From: Atopsyche davidsoni
Lineage: Eukaryota > Arthropoda > Insecta > Trichoptera > Hydrobiosidae
Reading direction: 5' to 3'
DNA length: 64,000 nucleotides
Assembly: GCA_022113835.1 (NCBI GenBank)
Contig: JAILWY010000021.1
Location: forward strand, 5,394,001 to 5,458,000
The position numbers and the translations under genes were made by a program. How positions within the stretch are numbered: position 1 is the stretch's first letter; every line of letters starts with the position of its first letter. This document shows, piece after piece, positions 11,311 through 24,238 of the stretch. The notes under the pieces are model-generated. The model made no database searches, was not told the origin of the DNA, and saw only the letters and a program-made list of their open reading frames with translations.

Positions 11311-14300
11311 AGGTTAAAGCAACCCTGTACTTTGTTATGTGTTTTAACACAATAGCCTGAAAGCGCAGCGGCCAGGGAGACTGGCAGTATTTTTTCAATT
11401 GAATAATTTAAGTATAAAAACAACTAACCACAGCCAATCTAGAAAATACGTATGCTAATCAGTTAAACTGGAAAGATGGGCAGATTAGAAACTACTGTGA
11501 CTTGGTGTAATTTGATACGCGTCCGGCGTTCGCTTTGTTGTTTACAATGAAGCTACACCTGTATTAGTGTGAAAGATTTTTTTTAATGATATATTTAATT
11601 CCGATGAATCAATGAAGATAATCATTTTGTTTCGTTTATGGATATTTCTCATTGATATGATACATAATTGACTATTATTGAATCTATAGGCATATTTCGC
11701 ATGAAATGTTTTTGATCGTAATTATTAATTATCGTTAGACGTATTCATAATTTTACCATTGTAAAAACACTCATGATAAAAATTGTCGTAAATTATATCT
11801 TAAAATTGTGTAATGCACATGAATGTAATATGAAAATTCTCAAAATTTTACTGTACAAAAATATTACGCTAAAGATTGCTTAAATTATCGATCTCAAAAT
11901 AATGTATGCTAAAGTAATGAATAAACTTTCAAATTTACATTTTGATAGCTTAATTACATGTCTACTGATGTATTGAAGTAATTCTAACATGGCTTATCAT
12001 AAATTTAAATTTATAGTTGATAATATGTTATAACTAAAAAAACGACCGACATTTTAATGCGAAGGTCAAAGAGTGAGCTATAAATCGACACTCCGAGAAA
12101 ATAACGCTGTAACTGTGCGATAAGTTCTGATAACAATTTTTTCTATCATTTTTAAACGAAATGATTTAATTTTTCTAAATAATTCTGTTCAAGTCTGTTT
12201 TTTTCAGCATTCAAAACGTAAATGCACACGAAAAAAAATTCACCACATAAAAATTGACAAAAAATACGCTCCAATTAAATGCAATGGCTAATTCTTAGAT
12301 TTTTTCTGTTATTTTATGAAAGCGCCTTAATGTTAATTAAACAGTAAATAAAAATAATTAGGTACATTAAAATTTATAATATTCGATGTTTTATTTTTAT
12401 GACATAGACTGGACTCGCAAAAATCATGAATAATAAAACCAAGGTAATAAATATTAAGTTACAATGTTTTTCAATACGTGTATCGAAATAAAGTATAGAT
12501 GTTCAAAGATGTGGCATTTGATAAGGTGTAATGAATTTAATGAATTTGCTTTTAAATTAGTGAGCGGATAAAACGGTCATTACGCTGGTAAATTTTAATT
12601 AGCAGCAGTATGTGAGTAATTAGTTGTACAGGTGAATAATATTTACTTTTTAATTAAGAATTAAATATTAAAATATAAACGCAGCTAGTCAGTTTAAAAA
12701 ACTCTGTACTTAAATATGAAACTATCAGCAGACAAGAGTTGAAATCATATAATTGAAAACCTTAAAATCTAAATCTACGAATAAAATTATTTAAATAAGC
12801 TTAATAGAAATAACGTTTTCTTATAATTAATTTTCATTTATAAAGATGTTTGAGATGCGTTAATACAAGAGATTACTAATAATATTACAATTCTGAAATA
12901 GTTAGAAAAATAATAATTTTTTGATTAAAATATTAAATAAATATATAATTAATAAATATAGTTTTAGATATTAAAAAATTAGATCCTCATTATATTATAA
13001 AATTATTAACAAAAGTTATCAAATAATAAAAAGTTTGATTATTATTCAATAATTTAAACGAATATTTGTTACAAACTTTTTTAGTCGTGTTAAACCTATT
13101 ACAGGTATAATAAAATTAGAATATCGCAACATTACGTCAAAAAAATACAATTTTCTTTTAAATAATATTATCTAAGATTTATAAGTAGATCATTTGCTTA
13201 TTTGTAAATATTTCCACATTAATCATGTCTTTCAATATGTATGAGCGCTAAAATGTCTGCATTTTAGCATATGCGTGTATTGCATTTTTTTTGTTAATAA
13301 ATTTAATAAATAAAACCATTAAAATTTTTAATCATAGAAATATTTTATAGTACCATTATAATATTTATAGCTTAGGTTATAACACTATTTCAAAAAATAT
13401 ATATTTAATATACACATAAAAAAACTTGTTGCTTTTAGCTATTATGAATGGGAAAAAATAGATATATTATTTAGAAAAACGCCTACAAGCATATCAAACC
13501 ATAAGTTATGGTGATTTTTTTAAAATTCTGTTGATTTAATGTAGGATAAGTGTAGTTACGAAAAAATATGTGTGAAAATGTAATAACTGTTATTTATAGT
13601 CTTTAGTGGAAGGTGTTAAAGCTTGAAAACAAATTGATGTAAAAAAAAATTGTTTCATTATAAACACAAACTCATCCTATTAAAATAACTATAAAAAAAG
13701 AAACTCAACATGTTTAAATATTTTAAATAATAATAATTTTATAAAATAACGTTTGTACTTCTTACAACATAATTCATAATCCTAAAAAATTATTTAAAAA
13801 ATCTAGTAACAATAATTACCACCTGGGATTTTCTTGATCACTATCGAACTTGACTATTTTGTTAGTATTTCCCACAAAAATAAATAATTATTCATAAGTG
13901 TATAAATATTGATGTCTTAGTCTTTCTTAAGTATAATGAAGTAAATCTGAAAATATTTTAAGAAAAATATACTATATCCTCGATTGTGGTTTTTACAGGA
14001 AAATTATATCTAAAAAACAAAATATGAGAAAATAAGAAAGTGGCTCTATGAATCGAATGTCTGTCTCTTCGCAGGTATACAATTACACAGTAAATCAAAA
14101 ATTTCACAACAATATTAAAATTCCACCATAGTCAGCACACTGAATGCCCAGTGTACATGGCGCATTAAAATATTATGATGTTTATAAAGAGTTATTACTT
14201 ATATCGCTCTTTCCTATCATAATTTATGTCCAGCGTCTAGGAATGAAATACGGCCTTTGATTTATATCTCTTACATCCGCGAATGCCGTAATAAAGTACC

Positions 14301-15215
14301 ATACTAAATATACTTTACGTTAGAACGAGCAGACGACGAAGTCTACAAAACGCTGAAGTTGCAGTCCTGAGCAGGCTTTATAACTTTTTACATGTTTTAC
14401 ATTTAGTTAATACTTTCTATGTAGTATGACCAACGTATTGCTCACTGTACAAGATCTAGTCATGGTCACATACGCCATGAAACATTAACGCTGCGAAACT
14501 ATTGACAAGAGGAGTTGCTATAACGATGAGTTCGATTATTTGTACCAAGGTTGACTCATAAAAAGGTTAACAAAAATATCGTCTGAACTGATTGGAGCTG
14601 GCAAAGTGAGTATGTGCAACAACCTTAGGGCTTAGCAGAGTGTGAATAGAGTGGTAGCTTGAAGATGAAATGGAGGACTAGCGTGCTTTTGCGAGAGGAA
14701 TCATAGAATAACAGAGCTAAACAGGGTCTATATGTACTAGCGCGATTTCCTTGTAGAAGGATTAGACCCACCAATAATGATATTTTATCACAATTTTTAT
14801 CAAGGATATTGATATTCAATTATTTACTTGTTTAAATACTATGAATTGTAAATAACTGCAAATCTATAAATAAATCATAGAAAATATGGGAGCTGGATTA
14901 AATTGTGTATTTTTTTTGCTGTATTATATGGTCTGTACAAAAGGAATGGTGTTTATAGAAAAAGTAGAATACTGTAAATTTTTTGTTGGTGCAGTGTTTA
15001 GCTATCTACCGTAACAAAATGTTATATTTTAAATTTTTACCGCAATGACTTCATTTAATCAAAATAATTCATATAACCGCACAGAATGTGCAGTATAATT
15101 TTACATATTTTGTATTTAATTTAAAAGACATTGTAGATGGACTTCAAGAAAGATAGCTTATAAATAATTTTATAGAGTACATATTACATAAGCAGACGTC
15201 TCATCAGATAAGCTG
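11311..15215. other. Long A+T-rich spacer
   Basis: Nearly 4 kb with no supported gene. The only local structure noted is a perfect small hairpin at 13247-13268 (GCTAAAATG, loop TCTG, CATTTTAGC). Its stem is too short for a microRNA precursor by itself. Confidence 0.5.
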
Positions 15216-15229
15216 AGAGAAGCACTTAC

Positions 15230-15356
15230 GGCCTGGAAGGCGACTTGCAGCGGCACGAAGCGCGACAGCAATCTGCAGCAGAATCATGTCGTATGAATTG
15301 TAAATTTCTTTTGAACAAGGCCTGTAGAGAATCTTCTACTTGCAACATGTACTCCG
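15230..15356 (-). CDS. Weak candidate exon, unknown product
   Basis: Read on the minus strand, a possible acceptor (TATACAG at about 15357) precedes a 127-base segment with a donor GCC|GTAAGT whose GT starts at 15229. One frame is open through the segment, with an ATG at 15348 and about 39 codons, ending in a Cys/Arg/Ser-rich stretch. G+C content is higher than the flanks and codons look plausible. No family is recognised and no continuing exon was found, so this could be chance or a non-coding island. Confidence 0.15.
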
Positions 15357-15414
15357 CTGTATAGTTTCAGTGTTGCTCTGGCACAAACGGCAAATAAAAA
15401 TTACTTGAAGTCTT

Positions 15415-15480
15415 TTAGTATGATTGTTATTTCCCTGGCCCTGCTTGTTATTTAGTATGATTGTTATTTGTCAGGCCCTG
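15415..15480. repeat. Short tandem duplication, 37-bp period
   Basis: TTAGTATGATTGTTATTT followed by GGCCCTG occurs at 15415 and again at 15452, with small differences between copies. A local duplication of no obvious function. Confidence 0.6.
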
Positions 15481-15482
15481 AT

Positions 15483-18430
15483 ACCTGAAATTCGGTAATC
15501 AATATCGATTTGTTAAGCAACAATAAGTTTCATGCATAGCTTTAAAAATTAGAATAACGAAATCGAATCTGTTGTATAAAAAATAATAAAACGAATAAAT
15601 ATCCAATGAAAAAAAAAATGCAAATGTTCATCGACCCCACGTAATATATATTTTGATTCAACCATTTTTTTTTGGACTTTATTATTTAATTAACATCATA
15701 CATTTTAATGTTTCGTGTGCCATTGCAAGTTAATTTTAAAAAAAGATTTTATTTTCTATAAAAACAATGTGACTGGCATAAAAGCTCTCTTTCAAGATTA
15801 AAAGTTTAAATTTCATATAATTGTTATGTTAGCCACTTTGGGTGTATAATTAGGCTAGGTGTTAAGCGGTGCGGGTTAACAAGAAATTTCCGCGTCAGAA
15901 ATAATAAAAAACAGTTATTTCAGTGGTTGATTAATGATGGAACATGCGAACTGCGACCCTTCTACATCTGCGGCGATAAATTTTATTTAGTTTTAATTTT
16001 TACCGCTTTGCATTCGCCTGATTATACAAGTCAGGAAATGTATTAAAGCTTTTGATTTATGTGGCGGGGTGTAACAAAGATTTATATGTTTTCCAATTTT
16101 ATAATGTGCAAATATGATAATCGTGTGTTTTCAATAAATCACGGCAGTGTAAATTAAAATCTCGTATTTTTAACACCTCGATTTAATGTTACGTCACGTT
16201 TATTTTTAACGGATTTTAACAGATTCACCGCATCGCTTTCGAATATTTAATTATTAAAATATGGCGCAGTGTGCTCGCTGATTCAATTTTTGCATTTGCA
16301 TTTGCGGTTTTTTTCTAAAAGAACGGAACTTTTTTATTTATCTTTCGCTTGATAATATATGCGTCTGGTTTTATATTAATTTCTACCACTTTGCATGATT
16401 AAATATTTAATAGAAATTAAGAAAAATGTCGGAGATTAATGTGAGGCTTAGATACTTAATAGTTTATGTATTGAACAGGTTTAATGAGGCAATATAAATT
16501 GCAAATGTGCTTAACGAGAATTCATTATTGAAAGTACCACTTACTTGCAGTTATGGCAGGCAGTTTTCTGTGCAATCAAGTTTAATATATAAACACGTTC
16601 TATGTTTTCTTGTAGAATATATATATATAAATATAAAAATTCAATGAACCAGGTGTACTTAACCAGTCAAATGATCGACTCATGTTTTTTGACAATACGT
16701 GCTATTTTTTTCATTTACAAGTATAATTCCTAAAACATCAATTAATAACAAATTTTAGAGACTAAACAAATATCTCAAAAACCCACATGTCACATTGATG
16801 ATTATGAAATTTAGTCAAGTATATATATATATATATAGGAACCATCTCAATAGTTTTTGTTATTCCTAATTATATCCAATTCTACACTCCTGCAATTGTG
16901 GATCATAATTTATACGAAGTTGATGATGACTCCCCACCGAGCCAGCTGCGAGGCAAGTGCTCCTTACACGGTTGCTGATTCTGTATCATACTCTTACTTA
17001 CTCGTTACATACGATATCGCGTGTACTAATAATACATAAATCTTCAAGTCTTTCGAATAAATACATTTAATCCATTTAAAAACAACGTGTTTTAAATTAC
17101 AATCGGTATATACTATTACAAATACAAATGGATTTAATAACACAAGCTTTAAAAGCTGTTTTTAGATTTAATTATAAGCAACTTAAATTTTATACTTTTA
17201 TTGATATGTTGCACGTATTTTGGTTTTCAATTAATCGAATATTTATTATTGTTGAAAATTTAAACTATTTGTTTGCTATAAAAACATAAATTATTCAGAA
17301 ATTACATTTATCTAAGTATATTTACTATGTAAAAGTAATCCAATGCATATTTTAAAAAAACCTTTTTTAATAAAATAATTTCTATCGTCCGATATGACAA
17401 TGTTCACGTTTAATCTAAAATTATTGGAATAATCTTCATTTTAATCATAAATATAAAATATCAGATATTTTATTTAAACGTTTAAATGATTTATATTCGT
17501 AATAATAAGTAGCTAGGAATTGATTTAAGTGTTTGAGGGACTTTTGTGGCCATACAGGGGCGTCGCGCCAGTAAAAATGTCAAAATATAAAAGCGGGTTA
17601 TTCCAAAATTAATGTCTACAAATGTCGCCGAAGTCTGATCAAATTATAACCAATAAATTATAATGTCAAATTAATGTTCACCAGTTAAAAGCTACCGAGT
17701 AATTACGGGAGAGATATTAATATTGAAGTATGGGCAATGATAGGATCAGAACCCTGGGACTAAGAGGTAAGTCTACAGACTTGCATATGACATGGACCAG
17801 AGATATATTGACTTGTATCCAATAGCTCGGTAGCATTACCGTGATGTACTTCTGATAGTGAAAGATGTAATGAACAGATATATTTTTATTTATGATTTTT
17901 AAATACACAGAGCTAATTTTAGAAATCTTTAAAAACTTATTCTTATTATAATATATTTCTCTCCTCGGTTTCAGCGCTTTTATGAAAAAAAACAGCCAAA
18001 TTGTTTTTTTATTAACAAAAAATGTATTTATTGTATTATTTTAAATATCTAAACCTTCATGATAAAAATTATCCTGGAATGTTCTTTTAACCTTTTAGAT
18101 AAAGTATAATAAATATTTTATTGTCTTGTAAAAAACTGGGCAGAGGTAATTTTTCAGAGTACAGTGATTTATCAATAAATAAACATTGATTGTTTCTCAC
18201 TCTATGTGAGCTAAAGAAGATTTGAGGAAATATTTGTAATCATTAGACTTCCACCAACAGCTCAGATGATGACCAGTTTTCTTGGTGACGCCTTCCTTTC
18301 TTCATTATTCAAAGGCACTTTAAAGATAATTTTGATTCCATAGTATATAGATCATGAACTCTATCTGACTGAAGATAAGCGATACTGAGCATCTCCAAGT
18401 GGTGTACAAAAAATATTAATTTTAAAAGCA
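15483..18430. other. A+T-rich spacer
   Basis: No supported gene. It includes a TA repeat at about 16817-16838. A weak B-box-like match on the minus strand near 17745-17757 might be an old SINE remnant. Confidence 0.45.
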
Positions 18431-18499
18431 ATATCCATACAGCTATGACTTCAATTATCTTTATTTTAAAAGACTTTGTGTGAGAGTATTAAATAACAA

Positions 18500-18640
18500 T
18501 AAAATTGTAAGCTTTTTGTTTAACAGCCATCAGATGAGCATTAAAACAATATTGACATTTGCAATCTCGAACCCAGGACCTCTTGTTCCTCGGGCGGCCA
18601 TAAACTACCCAGCCAGCACATAAAACACTGCGCCAGACAC
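18500..18640 (-). repeat. tRNA-derived SINE candidate
   Basis: On the minus strand an A-box TGGCGCAGTG (18635 down to 18626) is followed 60 bases later by a B-box GGGTTCGAGATT (18575 down to 18564). The spacing is longer than in a tRNA, and the sequence between reads GCTGGCTGGGTAG and GGCCGCCCGAGG. This is typical of a diverged SINE head. The body probably continues below 18560, but its end is not defined. Confidence 0.45.
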
Positions 18641-18770
18641 GTTTATTATATTGATTGCAGAGGTCGGCTTATCACTCGCATCACGTGATACTGGCCGGCG
18701 TGATTTACGACAAAACAAAGAGAAATCTGTGATACGAGATACTCCAGGGCTACCAACTCAACTGGTTATA
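18641..18770. promoter_or_regulatory. Short G+C-richer island with the shared 16-mer
   Basis: Contains CACGTGATACTGGCCGGCG and CTCCAGGGCTACCAAC at 18742-18757, the second copy of the 16-base motif also found at 10253 and 43103. Confidence 0.25.
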
Positions 18771-20135
18771 GCGATACATAAATCAAAATTGCTAGACTAT
18801 CTATTTTAGTTTTTCAACTGCTTTCAATCAAAATATAATACAATATAGCCAGCGTAATACATTTTCCAGTAATTTACAAAATCTTCTCAGCTCTTCATAA
18901 GCGTGTGATTTTTATGTCTGAAAAAAGTCGCGATTGTGATATAAAGTACGAGTTACAATTACAACCTGCTGACACCCAAACATGATAAATGCATTGCATA
19001 GAAAAGTATCAAAAATGACGAACCACACTTACTTGCATTCAGATTCAGGTTCTTAAGATGTGATATGTATATATGTATATTTAATAACCACGTTGTACTA
19101 GTTTAGATTTATTTATTAGGTTGTAATTATTTGCATATTTTTAATAACTATCGTATTTTTTAACATTTATGTATCACAGCTAATGTCAAACAAAAATTAA
19201 CTTTTTAAATCAATCAAAATTTTTAAAAAATACCTGAATATTTTTTATGGTATATAGTTTACTATCGGTATTATAGTGCTGCTTTTATGACAAACTTTGT
19301 CGGCTCTGGGCGTGCCTTCTTACTACAAAGAAACAGATATAAAACCGAACAAATTAATATTATTTATTCATGCTCTAATATATATATCTGCAAAAATTCA
19401 ATTCGATACTTTGCGTCATTTTTATGACCTTTGATGACCCTTATTTATCGTGACCTTTCAAAGAGATCCGAAATGGGAAGAGTATAATTTACGGAAAAAT
19501 ATTTTGCTGGGAAGAATATTTTACGTTCAGACTGCAATTAAAGTATGATCAGAGACCGGCAAGTCAGGTATTCAAAATAATTCACCAAATTAATTGAATT
19601 TTTTCACGTGCCTCCATTCAAAGGGGCCGCGCATCGTGTCGGCGGACAGGTGTGATGAAACTAAGTGGATTTTTTTATGAAGTAAATAATAATTATTAAT
19701 TAGTTGAAATAAAAAGTAAATAATGGACATTAAAGTGTTGTGAATACGCGCAGCCACGCATAAATGAATGCCAAATGTTAAGTATATTTAGAATTTAAAA
19801 CTGTTTTTTATTTCTTAAATGCACTAATAATATTACGTGGCCAATAAATATTTATTTTATTTTAATGATACAACATTGTTTAATGTTTGAATCAAGGCAT
19901 TTTTTGGTAATAAAAACGTGAATTTTTACAGTGATTTATTAAATATTTCGTATTCTAGACAGCGTTTTATTAAATACTGATTATGTAGTGTCAAAAGTAT
20001 TTTTCAGTCATGTTAGTGATGAAAGATACTTTAGTTACAGTCAGAAACATTGCCACGAATATATTTTTAATTTTACCATAGTGATTGCATCATATTTTTA
20101 ACTCAGGCAAGCTAAATAAAATAGTAAAAATGAAA
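18771..20135. other. A+T-rich spacer with a small island at 19590-19660
   Basis: The small island carries CACGTG and GGGGCCGCGCATCG. Otherwise nothing recognised. Confidence 0.4.
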
Positions 20136-20330
20136 TGACTTAATTCTTGAGCCTCCCTGGCCGCCTAATGGCCCCGCCACACTCAACAATTATAAAATTT
20201 ATCGCGTCTGCAAGGCGTTTAAATAATTTGGACAGGTTTCAGTGGAGAAAAAATTACCTGAGTCTTGCTTCCCGCCGGGTAACTGCTTAATTACTGATGT
20301 GAGTTAATTATCACTCTCTTTTAATATGCT
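20136..20330. promoter_or_regulatory. G+C-richer island
   Basis: Mixed-composition patch with GGCCGCCTAATGGCCCCGCC and CGCCGGGTAACTG. On the minus strand ACTCAG|GTAATT at about 20258 resembles a donor, but the preceding open segment would be only about 24 bases. Confidence 0.2.
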
Positions 20331-21345
20331 TATCATTGCATGTAAGTCTTACTATAAAAACTAAAAATAATTAACAAGTACATTGAGAAAATTTAGGCTG
20401 CTGAAAATATTTTGTAGCAATTCTTTCAATTCCAATAATTTTAAGATTTAAAACTATGATGATACACCAGTGGAAATTATTAAGGCTTGTTACTGCTAAA
20501 TTCATTAGCTAAAATTATTAATCGTGTTAAAACATTATAATAAACACACTTGAAGCGTGCTAATTTTTATTTATACGACACAAAAGATACTCTGAGTATC
20601 GTCAAAAAATAGTCTACCTATAAAGATAAATGGTGACTTAACATTTATAAGCACGTAATAAAAAAAACAGATATAAATTTCAAAATAAAACAATAAAAAT
20701 ACTAAAAATTAAGCTAAAAACCTCGGGAAGATGTCTACTTTACAAGTAAATTATTTAGATTGCACCGAATAAGTAGATGGGTTCATTTAAGCAACAGTAC
20801 ACTCCACTTCTATCATTCAATACCAAACTTGGTTTGAGATACGCTATTTGTTGTATATTTATATATATTAAAGTAATTATTTCAATATTGATGTCTTTCG
20901 GAACACGTATCTTATGATTACACGTTCTGTCACTTGTTTTAAGTGTCAAGTTGTCGCCTTGTTTATTTTCTTCTAGATTTATTATATTTTGTCTTAATAA
21001 ATAATTAACTACAAGGATAGCATGCTTTGTTTACATCTGTCTTAGCTTGGCTAACACGTACAATAAAATAAACCATATAATACATTGTTGCATGTTATAA
21101 GTGCGATAAATGTTTTAATAAATTAAACAGTAAACGAAGGCTGTTTTAAATCTAACGGTGATATAATCTTTCAGAATGCATATAAATATATATAATAGTA
21201 TAAAATTAAATATGAACAAATTGGCAGACAAACAGAATAATGAAAAATCCACAAGAGAATCACACGATTCTATTATTCTCTAAACGAAGAAGTTGCTGTG
21301 TCTTCAAAATCTATTTTGGTATATATTGATAATGCTATATTTTAA
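20331..21345. other. A+T-rich spacer
   Basis: Nothing recognised. Confidence 0.5.
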
Positions 21346-21349
21346 AATA

Positions 21350-21556
21350 ATTAATATTTTTGACAGAGTACTTGGTAGAATTCCATTTTAAATATTATAA
21401 AATACTTGAGTGATTTTTCCACATGTTAATGGTGGCCGGTTTCGCCAACCTTTCACGTTGGCATTATCAAAAAGTTAAAGGTTGGCGAAACCGGTCACCA
21501 ATAAAAATTAACATGAGGAAAAAGCACTTAAGTATTTTATTATATTTATAAAATAA
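21350..21556. mobile_element. Hairpin MITE, copy 1
   Basis: Arms of about 65 bases pair around a short loop: AAAATACTT plus GACCGGTTTCGCCAACCTTT-like sequence on the left (about 21392-21458), and AAAGGTTGGCGAAACCGGTC through AAGTATTTTA on the right (about 21476-21543). About 35 bases to the left (TTGACAGAGTACTTGG, GAATTCCATTTTA) are shared with the second copy at 36950-37110, so the repeat is longer than the hairpin. No coding capacity; the transposase family is unknown. Confidence 0.6.
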
Positions 21557-21869
21557 ATTTTTAACATAACAGTAATGCAATTGATTACAAAAAACCGACC
21601 AAGTGCTTGCGAAGTATATTCTTAAAATTGATTACTCCTTGAATGCTATTCGAGTAAATTTTATTGTTCTTGATTGTAGGATGACCTCATTATTTTTTTT
21701 TCGGTGCGTGTATTTGCAATCGTTACATAAAAATATATAACAGTTAGATTGCAGTGAATCTTCCAGACAAAACAGTCTCATATATTTCAACAATCTCAGC
21801 GCTGATTTTTCCCAACATAAATCCACAATAAGTCCTTTATAAACAACTTCTGATAAAGTGATAAACTAC

Positions 21870-22091
21870 CTGCAAAACTCTTATCTCCTTGCGAGTAAAT
21901 TCACCGAAGTAGATCTTGATGGCGAGCACTCGACGGCTGAGGCTCCTGAGACAGCCGAACACGCAAGCCCGACAGAGCAACATAACTCCAGAGATATAGG
22001 TGCTCCCAGCCATTAGATGCCTCCGAGATACGTGTGATATATCTGCAGTGCTGTTGCATTGGAGATACGCGTTGTAATTACTACCTAACGA
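21870..22091 (-). CDS. Candidate exon or coding remnant, unknown product
   Basis: The minus-strand frame is open from about 22091 to 21839. It has an internal ATG at 22013 and a possible donor TTTTGCAG|GTAGTT, with the last exon base at 21870. Codon choice is markedly more coding-like than in the surroundings: many C- or G-ending codons, and a run reading AIKIYFGEFTRKE. Base composition is near balanced. I recognise no domain or family. It could be an exon of a minus-strand gene, an old transposon piece or an ordinary G+C-rich island. Confidence 0.22.
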
Positions 22092-22348
22092 TTACCTGTT
22101 AATTAGTAACTACAGGTTACACATTATGCGGACGTAACTCGTTGCAGCTTGCCTTTGAACGGCTTGCCAATCGTCTTATGGGATGTAAACGGTTTTTTTT
22201 CAGCAACGAGAATGTTTTAATTTTATACATCCATTGTTTTATACATTCACATGACATTTAAAAATAGCATAAACACACGGGTAATAAGTAAATATCATTA
22301 ATTTGTTTTAATACACAAGCTGTTTTACACAATCGCTTACATTTATAT

Positions 22349-22836
22349 CATAGGTTCCCAAACTATTTTTTACCGTCGACTCCTTGTCGAGTTTTCCTAT
22401 TTTTCGTAGACCCCTGCCTTGCTTATATTGAATTTTTATAAAATTCATTAACATCAAACATATTTTTGATATCTGATATACAGGGTGCGCCATATTTTAT
22501 GTCGGTATATAAACATTGAATATCTTTGACATTTATAAACCGATTGACTTAATTAAACATGTTTTGAAACATTAATTTAATACAATTGTAACCATGCTTC
22601 ACACTGAAACAACGCGCCGAAATAGTGACGCTGTACATTGAAAATAGTCGTTCAGCTGAGTTAACTCAACGTGCATATCGCCAAAAATATCGTGGCCAAC
22701 ATGGCCAATGGTATCCACTCTTGTAGACCCCCATTTACAGTTCGTGGACCCCCAATTTAATTTTTCGCTGTCATCGACCCCTTGCAGGGCAGAATCAATC
22801 TCCGGGAGTCGATATTGACCACTTTGGGAACCTATG
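22349..22836. mobile_element. Non-autonomous hAT-type element
   Basis: A 488-bp element with 14-bp perfect terminal inverted repeats CATAGGTTCCCAAA, flanked by exact 8-bp direct repeats ATTTATAT at 22341-22348 and 22837-22844. An 8-bp target duplication is a hallmark of hAT transposons. Subterminal GTAGACCCC, GTGGACCCCC and TCGACCCC motifs lie on both sides, as is common for repeated transposase-binding sites. It has no hAT transposase. Its middle holds a mariner-type fragment, so it is either a composite or a nested insertion. Confidence 0.8.
22481..22710 (+). pseudogene. Mariner/Tc1-type transposase N-terminal fragment nested in the hAT element
   Basis: The fragment begins CAGGGTGCGCCATATTTTAT directly after a TA dinucleotide (22479-22480), matching the TA target and terminus of the Tc1/mariner superfamily. 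From about 22598 one plus-strand frame reads 37 codons beginning FTLKQRAEIVTLYIENSRSA. This resembles the helix-turn-helix N-terminus of a mariner-like transposase family common in arthropods (DUF4817-type). The frame stops at a TAG at about 22722 in hAT-like sequence. No catalytic domain remains and the right terminus is missing. Confidence 0.5.
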
Positions 22837-22844
22837 ATTTATAT

Positions 22845-24170
22845 TAATAGCGTCAAATTCATTATTTATATATTCAGGGTTTTACTTAACATGCATGACA
22901 AAAACAGTACAATTTAAAGACAGCCATGATCATTATGAAAATAATATTTTATTACAAATAACGGGGAATTAGCAATATCGTTTAAGTTAATTTATTTTTC
23001 AAAAATTATAAGAATTTTATAATAATTACACACGTTGTGCCCTATATAACTACGGTTGCAATTACACCAAATGCATTATAATTTAATAACCTTCATCTCT
23101 CATTATAATACAACTTGTTTTCGCGTTAGGTTTATAAAACGCCATCTTAATTTATGTATGTATGTTCATTCATCATTAAAACAACTAATATATCCATTGA
23201 TTTTGTAATCTTTAATCATTGAAACCAATGCATCTCTCGGAAATGTCTTATTTACAATAAAATTTTCAGTGATTAAATAAAACATATATATTTGAAGAAA
23301 ACAAGTATAAATCGCTTTGTAATATTTAAACTTTTCTATTACGTTACAGCATGCTTTAATTCTTGTGCATGTTCTTCGCCAGCAATATGACTTTTTAATA
23401 ATCATGTTGAAACATCTGACAGCTGCAAGCCTTTTTATGATTCATGCAATCACTTTGATATTGATCTTGACAAAATTGCAGCAATAAAGTGAGGTTAAAC
23501 ACCGTAAGTTGCCTTTATCATCTTTATCACCATTATTGACTTCAATTCAAGTTGCTTTGGTCACGAAGGTCTTCAAACGTCTGATATAAGACAATATTGC
23601 ATGCACCCTACTACACGCGAAGTCCAGAAAATTTACGGCTAAGATCTGCACCAAGAATAAATTAAACTATATCATGGACTGCAACACTAACTTCAACAGT
23701 AAAACTATTGAAAATATACAAAAAATTTCTAAGGCAAACTTTTGATACAGTGCAAAATATTAATCTTACATTATGAAAAAAAATCATTCATTTATTTATG
23801 AATAAAAGGAATTTCGAAAAAAAAATAAGTGTCCGATTTCACGAGCAGTCATATTTGGTATTTACGGGTGAAGTATTTTGACTCGATCACAAACTTCATA
23901 TTTGATATTTTAAAATGAAATACCAATTTTTATATGTTGTCGTTTTAATAAGCATAAATCTAGCATCAAAAAAAAAAGCCATGACAATACGTTAACTGAG
24001 ACTGCAATATTTTAACCAACCCCTACACACCGTAAATAATGATAAACAAAATCTAAAATCCACCCCCAATCTGGCGGGATGATTCATGTATAAAAATTTA
24101 ATTCCAAGGGTGAATTTCGCCCCTGCCAAAAGCTTAAAATTTTAAACAAAGTAAGAAAAATGTCGACTCA
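22845..24170. other. A+T-rich spacer
   Basis: Nothing recognised. Confidence 0.45.
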
Positions 24171-24171
24171 C

Positions 24172-24238
24172 TCTCTCCCGTTGTGCTCCACACACGGGGT
24201 GCTCTGGCGCATCATCTGTCTTAATAGCATAATCTCTC
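24172..24238 (-). CDS. Weak candidate short exon, unknown product
   Basis: On the minus strand an acceptor AAATCCCAG (AG at 24240-24239) precedes a 67-base segment ending in a donor AGA|GTGAGT. Two frames are open, one containing LLRQMMRQSTPCVEHNGR and one containing DYAIKTDDAPEHPVCGAQ. The segment is G+C-richer than its flanks. Splice consensus and open frames are visible; identity and expression are not known, and a non-coding island is the main alternative. Confidence 0.2.

Noticed and set aside
13247..13268. MicroRNA precursor
   Set aside because: The stem is only 9 bp with a 4-base loop and does not extend.
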